Positions 1 to 6,394 of a stretch of DNA of 14,386 nt are shown here, in pieces. A model generated the notes under the pieces. It was given only the letters and a program-made list of their open reading frames with translations, made no database searches and was not told the DNA's origin. Made by a program: the position numbers and the translations under genes. This DNA comes from Ignavibacteria bacterium (GTDB lineage Bacteria; Bacteroidota; Ignavibacteria; Ignavibacteriales; Melioribacteraceae). The stretch covers positions 1 to 14,386 of the forward strand of contig QILJ01000416.1 of NCBI GenBank assembly GCA_003233295.1, in the 5' to 3' direction. Positions within the stretch are counted from its first letter, which is position 1, and every line of letters starts with the position of its first letter.

Positions 1-84
1 AACACTCGTCCGAGAAAGCGACATTGCGGTTTGACCCCTTATGAAGTATTCTATCAGAAAACAGGTGTTGCGTTAGAAACTTGA
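1..84 (+). CDS. IS30-family transposase, C-terminal fragment
   Basis: The frame is open from the first base and ends at TGA 82-84, giving 27 residues. The stretch RPRKRHCGLTPYEVF matches the extreme C-terminus typical of IS30-type DDE transposases, where an RPRK..G..TPYE motif lies just before the stop. The rest of the gene lies upstream of the window, so nothing can be said about the catalytic residues. No clear IS30 terminal inverted repeat is visible in the 40 bases after the stop, so the right end of the element is unresolved. It shows that insertion sequences occur beside this accessory region. Confidence 0.75.
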   Translation, partial: NTRPRKRHCGLTPYEVFYQKTGVALET

Positions 85-119
85 ATGTAGCTCCACTTGA
101 TGGAGTACCGCTCCAAACA

Positions 120-230
120 ATGAAAAAAATAGCCGGAATAGACAACATCCAACGTCACGGTGGCCTTCTGGCAATAACAAAGAAGGAGTTTGATGAGCTA
201 TCATCAGAACTCAATAAGTGTTTGAAGTAG
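120..230 (+). CDS. Possible tiny ORF, 36 aa
   Basis: An ATG 36 bases after the transposase stop opens a 36-residue frame (MKKIAGIDNIQRHGGLLAIT...) ending in TAG. The composition looks protein-like, with a charged helical tail (KKEFDELSSELNKCLK), but there is no Shine-Dalgarno site and I do not recognise the family. It could be a real small gene, the remnant of a gene cut by the insertion, or chance. It runs toward the 3' end of the recombinase gene, the two stops being 10 bases apart. Confidence 0.25.
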   Translation: MKKIAGIDNIQRHGGLLAITKKEFDELSSELNKCLK

Positions 231-240
231 AGGGCGTCAT

Positions 241-1548
241 TTAATTAGTGAGAGTGATAATTTTGTTTTCCAGCTTAATCTTTCCGTTCAAACAACCGAG
301 CAACTCTCTCTTTTCAGTATCTTCCCCTTCTCGTAAAACATACTTTGCGTAAGTTCGTATATCGATATCAGCAATAACAACTTTTTCTTTTTTGCCAAGA
401 ATAAATTGTTGGAATTTTTTAAACTTTTCAACATCTTCTTTAATCTTTTTTCTAACACCACTCTCGTTTATATCAATCTTATCAATTAGTCCTTCGAATT
501 GTTTAATCAGATCTGTTTCATTTATATACCCACATTTACAATTCTTGTCTCTCGCCTTAGTACAACCATAATAAACGTGTCGCTTGGGTGGTCCGTTCTT
601 TTGTTTCTTAAACTTCTCGGTTGCCGAAATACCAGAACCACACAATCCGCATTTCATAATCTTAGTAAATGCGAATTCTATATTTTCTTTTCTAACTAGT
701 TGAGAGTTTTTGATTTGTTCTTGGGCCAAATCAAATAATTCTTTTGTGATAATTGGCTTATGTTTTCCTTGATACCAGTTGCCTGATTTTCTAGGATATT
801 CAAAAGTTCCATAATAAAATGTATTTTCTAATATTCGATATATATTACCAAGACTTAAATGTTTCTTTCCCGCTTCTGTTCTAAAATTCAGATCAAATTT
901 AAGCCAATGATACAATTTTCTACCTGACCACTTATCATATGCCACTTTCTCAAACATTTGTTTAATGACCGGTGCCCTATCTTCGTCGATTATTGTCTCG
1001 CATTTTCGATCCATTCTCTTTTCTTTAAAATATCCAGTCGGAGGGCATGTCGGCCACAATCCCATTTCACACCGTGTGCGTAATCCACGTTTTACATTTA
1101 TTCCCCTGTTGTCATTCTCAAGTTTCGCCTGAGAGCAAAGGATCATCAAAAGAAACTTTTCATTTGGTGAATTGCTGAAGGTTTGACCATAAGTACGAAT
1201 ACCCATGAGTTTCTTTTCATCCATAAGGTCAACGAGTGATCCTAAGTCTCCGGCATTTCTTGATAGCCTATCGGGGGCCCACGTGAGAATCCCATTGAAT
1301 CTCCCCTCTGATATATCATGAAGCAATTCTTTAAATACAGGTCTTTTGTTTGAATCCTTAGCTGATTTTGATTCTCTCCTAATATCAATAATTCTAAGGC
1401 CTTCTCTTTCTGCTATTTGCAACATCTCTTTTACTTGTGAATCAATTGAAAGCGCTTGTCGTTCATCTGATTCAGTACTTTTTCTGGCATACAAGCAATA
1501 CGTCATTTTTACTTCTGTATTGTCGGCATGCTTTGTCTGTTGTGACAT
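241..1548 (-). CDS. Large serine recombinase (site-specific integrase/resolvase)
   Basis: This 435-residue protein cuts and rejoins DNA through a serine-DNA intermediate to integrate or excise an element. Numbering from the ATG at 1548: the resolvase domain (about 16-145) has YARKS with nucleophile Ser24, and DRLSRN with Arg94 and Arg97. A recombinase domain follows (about 150-260, with PPTGY). A zinc ribbon follows with Cys300, Cys303 and Cys329 and further cysteines at 337 and 339, then a short charged tail. It is at the short end for the family. An upstream in-frame ATG at 1563 exists, but GGAG at 1557-1560 lies 8 bases before the ATG at 1548, so that start is preferred. No excisionase or directionality factor is recognisable nearby. 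It most likely mobilises the phage-like block to its right, though its attachment sites are not proven. Confidence 0.93.
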   Translation of the reverse strand: MSQQTKHADNTEVKMTYCLYARKSTESDERQALSIDSQVKEMLQIAEREGLRIIDIRRESKSAKDSNKRPVFKELLHDISEGRFNGILTWAPDRLSRNAGDLGSLVDLMDEKKLMGIRTYGQTFSNSPNEKFLLMILCSQAKLENDNRGINVKRGLRTRCEMGLWPTCPPTGYFKEKRMDRKCETIIDEDRAPVIKQMFEKVAYDKWSGRKLYHWLKFDLNFRTEAGKKHLSLGNIYRILENTFYYGTFEYPRKSGNWYQGKHKPIITKELFDLAQEQIKNSQLVRKENIEFAFTKIMKCGLCGSGISATEKFKKQKNGPPKRHVYYGCTKARDKNCKCGYINETDLIKQFEGLIDKIDINESGVRKKIKEDVEKFKKFQQFILGKKEKVVIADIDIRTYAKYVLREGEDTEKRELLGCLNGKIKLENKIITLTN

Positions 1549-1589
1549 ATTACTTACTCCCATATATATATGGTGTCAGAGAAAGGGTC

Positions 1590-1642
1590 TTTTGCTAAGC
1601 GATATAGCGTTGGCAACGTGTTGGTAACTCTCCTCAGCAAAA
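1590..1642. repeat. Imperfect inverted repeat upstream of recombinase; possible attachment or operator site
   Basis: TTTTGCTAAG (1590-1599) faces CTCAGCAAAA (1633-1642), with 9 of 10 positions complementary. Between them lie two direct near-copies, GTTGGCAAC and GTTGGTAAC. An imperfect palindrome of about 50 bp next to the 5' end of a large serine recombinase is where attP or attL/attR sites are often found, but it could equally be a regulatory site for the recombinase gene. Confidence 0.3.
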
Positions 1643-1653
1643 TAAAGGATTAG

Positions 1654-1662
1654 TGATATGAT
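1654..1662 (+). promoter_or_regulatory. Extended -10 promoter candidate
   Basis: TGATATGAT is a TGn extended -10 joined to TATGAT. No good -35 is seen at the normal distance, which is tolerable for extended -10 promoters. Transcription would begin near 1669 and run through the structured region 1745-1904 into the zinc-ribbon gene. It also reads through AGGAG followed by ATG and an immediate TAA at 1693-1698, a one-codon reading frame. Confidence 0.35.
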
Positions 1663-1744
1663 GGATGGATAATGCTTTAAAAAAGGAGTATTATGTAAAT
1701 TAACAGTTAAATATTATTAGTCGCCTAACCCTTTTGGATTCATT

Positions 1745-1904
1745 CAAGAGGTATGGTGAAAACCCCGGTTGAGTACAAAGGACTCCTAGTCAGAGTCACT
1801 CAACCGGGTCGTATGGGGAAACCTGTATGGGCTCCCGCAAGGGGGTCGCGATGGCTAGGAGCCTTTTGTATATCTGGCTTCTACCACTTTTAAAACCCGG
1901 TTGA
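1745..1904 (+). ncRNA. Structured RNA candidate (leader or independent small RNA), class unknown
   Basis: No gene fits 1561-1908, but this part folds strongly. An 11-bp perfect helix pairs 1764-1774 with 1798-1808, stacked directly on a 5-bp helix 1781-1785/1793-1797 with a 7-base loop. A GCAA-capped hairpin spans 1831-1846. A long-range helix pairs AAAGG+CTCCTAG (1777-1781, 1783-1789) with CTAGGAG+CCTTT (1855-1866), which would form a pseudoknot or compete with the inner helix. An outer helix 1745-1752/1882-1889 (7 of 8) closes the whole. CCCGGTTGA recurs at 1896-1904 and can also pair with 1800-1808. Alternative pairings next to a downstream gene suggest a regulatory leader. I do not recognise a known riboswitch, ribozyme or intron core. 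Confidence 0.45.
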
Positions 1905-1908
1905 AAAT

Positions 1909-2445
1909 ATGAAATCATTTAAATTCTTTCGTTCGTTGGAATCTAAAGAGGATTCTAACGAAACGAAAAAGTGTCACGAATGTTTAGCAGACATTCCGAA
2001 AGAGGCGAAGAAGTGCTCTCATTGTGGGAGCAAACAAAAGATACATGTCACAAAGAAACAAATTGTATACTTTGCGATAATTGCACTTTTCTTTATTATT
2101 CTTATCAGTGGCGGTGACGATAATGTATCAACTACTCAGCCACCTGAGATTACTGACAGTAAAGTATATGTCACAGCACGAAATTATGTAGAGAATGTTT
2201 TAAAGTCACCCTCAACTGCTGATTTTCCATTACTCGATTACCGGTTCTTTGATCTTGGAAATCAGAAGTATAAGATTGTCTCGTATGTAGACGCACAAAA
2301 TAGCTTCGGTGCACAAGTGCGGACTAATTATTCCGTCACTCTTTCGCATAATGGGGGTGATTGGGCAGACATAAATAACTGGACGCTTCACGAGCTTGTC
2401 TTTGGTGGTGAAATTATGTATCAAAAACCAAATATTGCAGAATAA
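1909..2445 (+). CDS. Zinc-ribbon, single-pass membrane protein
   Basis: A 178-residue protein. A zinc ribbon near the N-terminus has Cys22, Cys25, Cys36 and Cys39. A hydrophobic helix follows at about 52-67, then a C-terminal domain (about 80-175) with A..YVENVLKSPSTADFP and YVDAQNSFGAQVRTNYSVTL. The SPS(T/A)A.FP plus YVDAQN.FGA pattern is familiar from zinc-ribbon proteins of unknown function often met in mobile elements of Gram-positive bacteria. The zinc ribbon is probably cytoplasmic and the C-terminal domain outside, by charge distribution. It is preceded by the structured RNA candidate and has no Shine-Dalgarno site. Its stop abuts the stop of the convergent terminase gene. No function can be assigned. 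Membrane exclusion of superinfecting phage is one possibility, but nothing in the sequence proves it. Confidence 0.8.
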   Translation: MKSFKFFRSLESKEDSNETKKCHECLADIPKEAKKCSHCGSKQKIHVTKKQIVYFAIIALFFIILISGGDDNVSTTQPPEITDSKVYVTARNYVENVLKSPSTADFPLLDYRFFDLGNQKYKIVSYVDAQNSFGAQVRTNYSVTLSHNGGDWADINNWTLHELVFGGEIMYQKPNIAE

Positions 2446-3990
2446 CTAAAAAATCATATCCATAGTAACTCTAAAGTTTTCTAGTTCTGTACACATTCTT
2501 GTTCGTGGATTTTCTTCAACAATCAAGCCGCTTAAGCCATGACGACATCTTGGTGGATTTTCAGATAATCCTAATATTAGTGTTGAAAATGCATCAGAAA
2601 GATCATCATAAGCCTCAACCCCAAAATTTGTTAGTTGCCGAATGAGATCGCTACAACCCTTTTTAGGAAACAGTATGTGCCCAGAGTTAATTTTGAGTGC
2701 TGTTAGGGCTAAGCGAGTTCTTTTGTCAGTTTGTCCAGGACTAAATCCTTGTACGTTAAGTCCGGCTTTTTCCAAATATTGAATAACTCCTTTTTGCTGT
2801 CCAGCTTCTTCAACTATAAATTTTGGCCATGCTTTTTCGCATGTGTAATATTTATTTAAAGTATTACATCTCTCAACCAAAACCGGTGAAGTCAGCCGTT
2901 CATTTATTGGGTTTGGCAGAATATAAATATACATTTCTCTTTCAATCCAATACACATAGGCACTTACCATGGCTGTATAGTCCGCCGTGTTCTTCTGAGA
3001 AAAGGCTAAATCAATTCCGATACTAACTCCTGCAAACGACCTGTCTTGTAGTGGAAGATCGGAGTAATATTTAATCCACTTTTTATATATCACCTGATCA
3101 ACATCTGGAACAATATTAAGCAAGAACTCTCTTTGCCACTCAATTTCATTTCCGATTTCTTTCTTTTGTCTCTCAATACTTTCTCTATCAGGATACTTGC
3201 CGGGCCAAAGAGATATACCGTTCTCAACAAGTGGAAACTTCATAAACACTCCTGACCCCTGGCCACCTTCAACTTCGTCTTTGAGTCGCATAAGCAAAGA
3301 GTCTTCATGCAACAGATTTCCAATAACAATGAGTCGAGTAGTATTAACGTCTCCTGTTGCAACAACATCACCCTTAAGCCATTTATATGTCTTCTCTCTA
3401 CCTTCTTTAGTTCTTGTTGAATTTATATCCTCAACATCATCGCAGAGAATAAGGTCTGGTCTGTATTGCCTATGTCGCAATCCGCGGATACCCTCATCAA
3501 CAGAAGCAACTTTAATACGCGCGCCCATGTTTGAGAACACAAGTGAAGTCGAGGACCATTCTCCGTTTCTGCCTGTTTCTTGTATTTCTTTAAACGGACC
3601 AAGGTCTTGTCTTAGAAGATCATTGTTTTCAGCCTCCTCTCTGATATTTCTAAGCACCTGCTTTGATTGCCCCTGTGTTTTACAGAAAATCAAAATGTAT
3701 TTCTTTTTTTGGCGTCCAAGGATAGCCCAAAGTGGATATGCCGTTGTTGCGATTGTTGACTTGCCAGAATTTCTAAACGCAACAATGTACAGATTTTCTA
3801 TCTCATTTTTTTCAAGAGTATGTATGATCTTTTTTTGAAAATCTGCAGTCTGATATGTGACGTAATGAGCGAAATAGAAGTTGAAGAAATACAAAAAACT
3901 TTCTTTGGTTATGGCTTTTCTAACCTTTTGATCCTTTACCATTTGATCAAAAAGTTCTTCCGACATTGTTTTATTCGTTTGGTTTTTCAT
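2446..3990 (-). CDS. Phage terminase large subunit (packaging ATPase/nuclease)
   Basis: The 514-residue protein is the motor and DNA-cutting subunit that packages phage DNA into capsids. Its ATPase domain has a variant Walker A (FRNSGKST, about 72-79) and Walker B (DLILCDDVED, about 179-188). The C-terminal RNase H-like nuclease domain shows acidic positions at D327 (GIDLAF), E394/E395 (IVEEAG) and D462/D463 with D466 (YDDLSDAF). Length and motif order are those of an intact protein. The start overlaps the small-subunit gene by 20 bases. A weak AAGG lies 15-16 bases upstream, and a second ATG at 3966 is possible. Normally portal and capsid genes follow the large subunit; here the next gene is a convergent zinc-ribbon gene, so the morphogenesis module is absent from this window. 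Confidence 0.9.
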   Translation of the reverse strand: MKNQTNKTMSEELFDQMVKDQKVRKAITKESFLYFFNFYFAHYVTYQTADFQKKIIHTLEKNEIENLYIVAFRNSGKSTIATTAYPLWAILGRQKKKYILIFCKTQGQSKQVLRNIREEAENNDLLRQDLGPFKEIQETGRNGEWSSTSLVFSNMGARIKVASVDEGIRGLRHRQYRPDLILCDDVEDINSTRTKEGREKTYKWLKGDVVATGDVNTTRLIVIGNLLHEDSLLMRLKDEVEGGQGSGVFMKFPLVENGISLWPGKYPDRESIERQKKEIGNEIEWQREFLLNIVPDVDQVIYKKWIKYYSDLPLQDRSFAGVSIGIDLAFSQKNTADYTAMVSAYVYWIEREMYIYILPNPINERLTSPVLVERCNTLNKYYTCEKAWPKFIVEEAGQQKGVIQYLEKAGLNVQGFSPGQTDKRTRLALTALKINSGHILFPKKGCSDLIRQLTNFGVEAYDDLSDAFSTLILGLSENPPRCRHGLSGLIVEENPRTRMCTELENFRVTMDMIF

Positions 3991-4390
3991 TTTGTTTGTC
4001 AGTTACCTTAGGAATAATTGAAGCGAGATTAAAAGCGTTTCGCACGACTGCCTGTTGTTCAGGAGTCAATTCCTCATCATTGACATCGACCTTTGTTGTA
4101 ACTTTAACCCTATCTTTATATTTAGGATTCCTGCGGCTTAGTATAAAGCGAATGGCTGACCAGTTTTTCTCTTTAATAAGAGTCAGCAACTGTGACTCCG
4201 CAATGTCATTGACCAAAGCCTCGCCCTCGGCTAATGATTGGTCCATTTCGTTGCAAAATTTTTTGTCTTCCTTTCTCCAGCGATAAATACTTTGTCGAGA
4301 AACATTAATTCTTTCGCAGGCGACTAAAACTATTGGCATTTTTTTTAGTTCCTCAAGGAATGAATCTTTAACTTTGTTTTTCTTTGCCAT
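3971..4390 (-). CDS. Phage terminase small subunit-like HTH protein
   Basis: This 139-residue protein has an N-terminal helix-turn-helix of the form VACERINVSRQSIYRWR (about 23-39). A helical middle (LAEGEALVNDIAESQL...IRFILSRRNPKYKDR) is characteristic of HTH-type small terminase subunits, which recognise the packaging site and recruit the large subunit. Position supports this: it overlaps the large-subunit start by 20 bases and overlaps the end of the upstream methyltransferase gene by 23 bases, implying translational coupling within one minus-strand transcript. The ATG at 4390 is preferred over an upstream TTG at 4396. Without the adjacent large subunit, a generic phage HTH protein would be the fallback call. 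Confidence 0.8.
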   Translation of the reverse strand: MAKKNKVKDSFLEELKKMPIVLVACERINVSRQSIYRWRKEDKKFCNEMDQSLAEGEALVNDIAESQLLTLIKEKNWSAIRFILSRRNPKYKDRVKVTTKVDVNDEELTPEQQAVVRNAFNLASIIPKVTDKQNEKPNE

Positions 4391-5663
4391 GTTCAATTTT
4401 TGCTTTAATACCTGTTAATTTTTCGTACCTTTTAATTGCGAGGTCGCAAAAGATGGGTTCAAGCTCGACCGCATAAACTTTTCTCTTCAATTGTTCTCCC
4501 GCGATTAAAGTACTCCCTGACCCCGAAAAAGAATCAAGGATAATATCGCCCGGTTTTGTGCATCTCCGAATTGCTTTTTCGTGTAGTTTTGGGGGCTTAG
4601 AAGTAGCATGCTTGTATTCTTTATGTGAAAGACGTTTAACAAGCCAAATGTCCAATTCGTCCAGAGCTTCTTCAAGCAAATTATTTCCTGTAGTGATTTC
4701 CTTATTCAATACCTCGTTGAGGTTCTGAATATTTGGAGATATATATGGCCTACCTATGACCCCATAAGTACAGGGCTCATAGCACTTATTAAATGCCACA
4801 CCCGGGGTAGGGTTGTGTCCGTTCTTAATCCACAAACACACCCTTTTGTTTGTAATTCCTAATTCTCGGTAAAGCGTCTGTATCAACCAAAGATATGTCT
4901 GATCTGACCAGTAAAATACATGAGCGTTATTTTTGGTAACTGATAAAGCGGCTTCAATACTTTTCTTAAGAAATTCCTTGTATTCTTCATCAGTCCTATT
5001 ATCGTTCACATGTCCACCATAATTTTGTTTACCGCTTATGCCCGAGTTATAATCAACGCCGCCCTTGAGATTATAAACTGGGTCGCTATATATCACTGAG
5101 GCTCGTTCGTCCCCAAATAATCGTTTCAGGTTTTCCGATTCCGTGGAATCACCACAAAGTAATTTGTGTGGGCCAAGATGAATAAGGTCACCCAGTTTTG
5201 TTTTTGGTTTCTTGATTTTCGCTAACTCTGCTTCTTCGTCAAAATCTTCGTCTTTAACTTCTAGTTCTTCGCCCCAGATATTTGATAAATCTAATTGATC
5301 TAATCCTGAGTCGAGTAATAGGTCTAAGTCGAAGGATTTTAGTTTTTCGAAATCCCAGTCGCCACCGAGTGCGTTACTTGAGATAAGGTACTGTTCGGAT
5401 TCTTTTTTTGTAAGCTTGCGGTTTGGAATCCTGCAATCAATTAATTCATCGCCTCGACCAAGTATCTGTAAAACCTTTAGGCGCTGATGTCCGGCTAGTA
5501 TTTTATTATCCTTATCTACCGCAGGAATTTCCACTAAATTGTATTTCTTTAAACTTCTAGTTAAGTCTTTCAGTTGTTTCGGGCTAATAGTCCTGGGGTT
5601 TTTCTCGAAAGGCACCAAGTCATTAACTTGACGCTTTTCAGTTGTCCATTTTAGTTTAATCAT
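4368..5663 (-). CDS. ParB-like domain fused to DNA adenine/cytosine-N4 methyltransferase
   Basis: A 431-residue fusion. The N-terminal third (about 10-105) is a ParB/sulfiredoxin-type domain with LVPFEKNPR and GHQRLKVLQ (GHQR at 58-61). The C-terminal part (about 158-420) is an amino-methyltransferase with catalytic motif IV before the SAM motif, the beta-class order. It has SDPVYN at 193-198 and DSFSGSGST at 377-385, with the conserved KP..LHEKAI segment before it. Motif IV is normally DPPY; here the second proline is valine. This fusion is common in phages, next to terminase genes, where it modifies phage DNA against host restriction. It overlaps the small terminase gene and would be first in that transcript. 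No partner restriction enzyme is present. Target specificity cannot be read from the sequence. Confidence 0.9.
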   Translation of the reverse strand: MIKLKWTTEKRQVNDLVPFEKNPRTISPKQLKDLTRSLKKYNLVEIPAVDKDNKILAGHQRLKVLQILGRGDELIDCRIPNRKLTKKESEQYLISSNALGGDWDFEKLKSFDLDLLLDSGLDQLDLSNIWGEELEVKDEDFDEEAELAKIKKPKTKLGDLIHLGPHKLLCGDSTESENLKRLFGDERASVIYSDPVYNLKGGVDYNSGISGKQNYGGHVNDNRTDEEYKEFLKKSIEAALSVTKNNAHVFYWSDQTYLWLIQTLYRELGITNKRVCLWIKNGHNPTPGVAFNKCYEPCTYGVIGRPYISPNIQNLNEVLNKEITTGNNLLEEALDELDIWLVKRLSHKEYKHATSKPPKLHEKAIRRCTKPGDIILDSFSGSGSTLIAGEQLKRKVYAVELEPIFCDLAIKRYEKLTGIKAKIEHGKEKQS

Positions 5664-5677
5664 GTTGTTTATTTGTT

Positions 5678-5823
5678 AGTGATTACTAATTATTCACTCT
5701 AACCGACCCAACAAAAAACACCCACTCTGTTCAAGCAAGTAAAAAATACTAACCTGAACAAAATGGGCGCGACCGAGGCAATGCCTCTCTGAGTAAAACT
5801 CTTCTAGAAGTAAAAATTACTTC
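5678..5823. promoter_or_regulatory. Cluster of palindromes upstream of the methyltransferase-terminase run
   Basis: The 214-base gap between two minus-strand genes holds no ORF but five dyads. AGTGA faces TCACT at 5678-5698. CCCA-N3-TGTTCA faces TGAACA-N3-TGGG at 5721-5767. GAGGCA-a-TGCCTC lies at 5775-5787, CTTCTAGAAG at 5801-5810, and GAAGTAA-AAA-TTACTTC at 5807-5823. The last two overlap. No run of T follows any of them, so operators or a processing/packaging site fit better than simple terminators. The binding proteins are unknown; the small terminase subunit and the LexA-like protein are candidates. Confidence 0.4.
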
Positions 5824-5877
5824 AATACGTGACGACCTATGTGTCTTAAGTTGTTAAATGAACTTACCCTTATATTA

Positions 5878-6285
5878 CTACTTTGATTTTTTAGAGTCAA
5901 GATATTTTTGTGCCTCATCGCTTAGAATAAGCTTGGCGCCTTTTCCTGGCGGGAGTAAAATTACCACTTTTTTGTTTTCCGATTCTGCTTTTTTAACTTT
6001 CTTTTTCATTTCGGGCGGAAGATGGATTTTAAACTCTGATTTTATGCTATTCATGTCGCGTTTCATCTCCTCCATAATAGCCGAGAAAGAACCATATGAT
6101 TTTCTCGCATGACGACTTTTTTCTACGGTTCGCAAAACAGAGTTTGGTTTTCTTGGTTTTGACACCCGAATAACGGCCGCCATTAACACAATGGGGTAGA
6201 TTTTATCCTTGTACTCTTCGCTAAGACTGGTTGCATTGATAAAATGATAGTCAGCGTAAAAAGTAATTTTATCTTCTTTGTCCAT
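5878..6285 (-). CDS. Hypothetical basic protein, 135 aa
   Basis: I do not recognise this family. The protein is lysine-rich and soluble-looking, with no signal peptide or membrane helix. A basic middle (KPRKPNSVLRTVEKSRHARKS) is followed by a charged helical part (MEEMKRDMNSIKSEF) and a C-terminal PPGKGAKLILSDEAQKYLDSKK segment. An ATG two codons upstream (6291) is possible, but the -10 box TACAAT at 6292-6297 places the transcription start at about 6285, so a leaderless message starting at this ATG is more likely. It is divergent from the LexA-like gene, sharing a 109-base control region, and so may belong to the same regulatory circuit. Confidence 0.6.
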   Translation of the reverse strand: MDKEDKITFYADYHFINATSLSEEYKDKIYPIVLMAAVIRVSKPRKPNSVLRTVEKSRHARKSYGSFSAIMEEMKRDMNSIKSEFKIHLPPEMKKKVKKAESENKKVVILLPPGKGAKLILSDEAQKYLDSKKSK

Positions 6286-6291
6286 GTTCAT

Positions 6292-6297
6292 ATTGTA
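6292..6297 (-). promoter_or_regulatory. -10 box (TACAAT) of the divergent hypothetical gene
   Basis: On the minus strand TACAAT ends 6 bases before the ATG at 6285, predicting a leaderless transcript. The -35 region (TGTAGT, 17 bases upstream) is weak. Confidence 0.35.
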
Positions 6298-6356
6298 TCA
6301 CTGCATGCGATAAAACTACACTATGGGGGGCTTTAAGGACGCTGTATTTAAAAAGC

Positions 6357-6385
6357 TTGCATTATTGTATAAAATAATTTATACT
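6357..6385 (+). promoter_or_regulatory. Promoter of the LexA-like operon (leaderless)
   Basis: TTGCAT (6357-6362) and TATACT (6380-6385) are separated by exactly 17 bases, close to the sigma-70 consensus. The predicted transcription start, 6-7 bases after the -10, falls within about three bases of the ATG at 6395. This rejects the longer in-frame ATG at 6323, which lies upstream of the promoter, and implies a leaderless message. Confidence 0.7.
6367..6384. promoter_or_regulatory. Palindromic operator inside the LexA-like promoter
   Basis: GTATAAA-ATAA-TTTATAC is a 7+4+7 dyad that fills the spacer and the -10 box. Its position would let a bound dimer block polymerase. Autoregulation by the LexA-like protein encoded just downstream is the natural reading. 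It differs from the E. coli CTGT...ACAG and Bacillus GAAC...GTTC SOS boxes. Confidence 0.6.
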
Positions 6386-6394
6386 ATTTATATC

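Noticed and set aside
82..84. Recoded UGA (Gly) genetic code as in some CPR lineages
   Set aside because: All major genes are full length when TGA is read as stop, and TGA properly ends the transposase at its expected C-terminus.
1745..1904. Group I intron, known riboswitch or HDV-like ribozyme
   Set aside because: Strand order suggested a nested pseudoknot, but conserved core sequences, a proper P3 helix and a catalytic cytosine could not be recognised, so it is left as an unassigned RNA.
3197..3838. 213-codon plus-strand open frame
   Set aside because: It lies wholly antisense to the intact large terminase gene and has shadow-like composition (Ser/Pro/Leu-rich) with no family resemblance.
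6323..6394. 24-residue N-terminal extension of the LexA-like protein
   Set aside because: The segment contains the promoter and operator; the transcription start falls at about 6392, so translation must begin at 6395.
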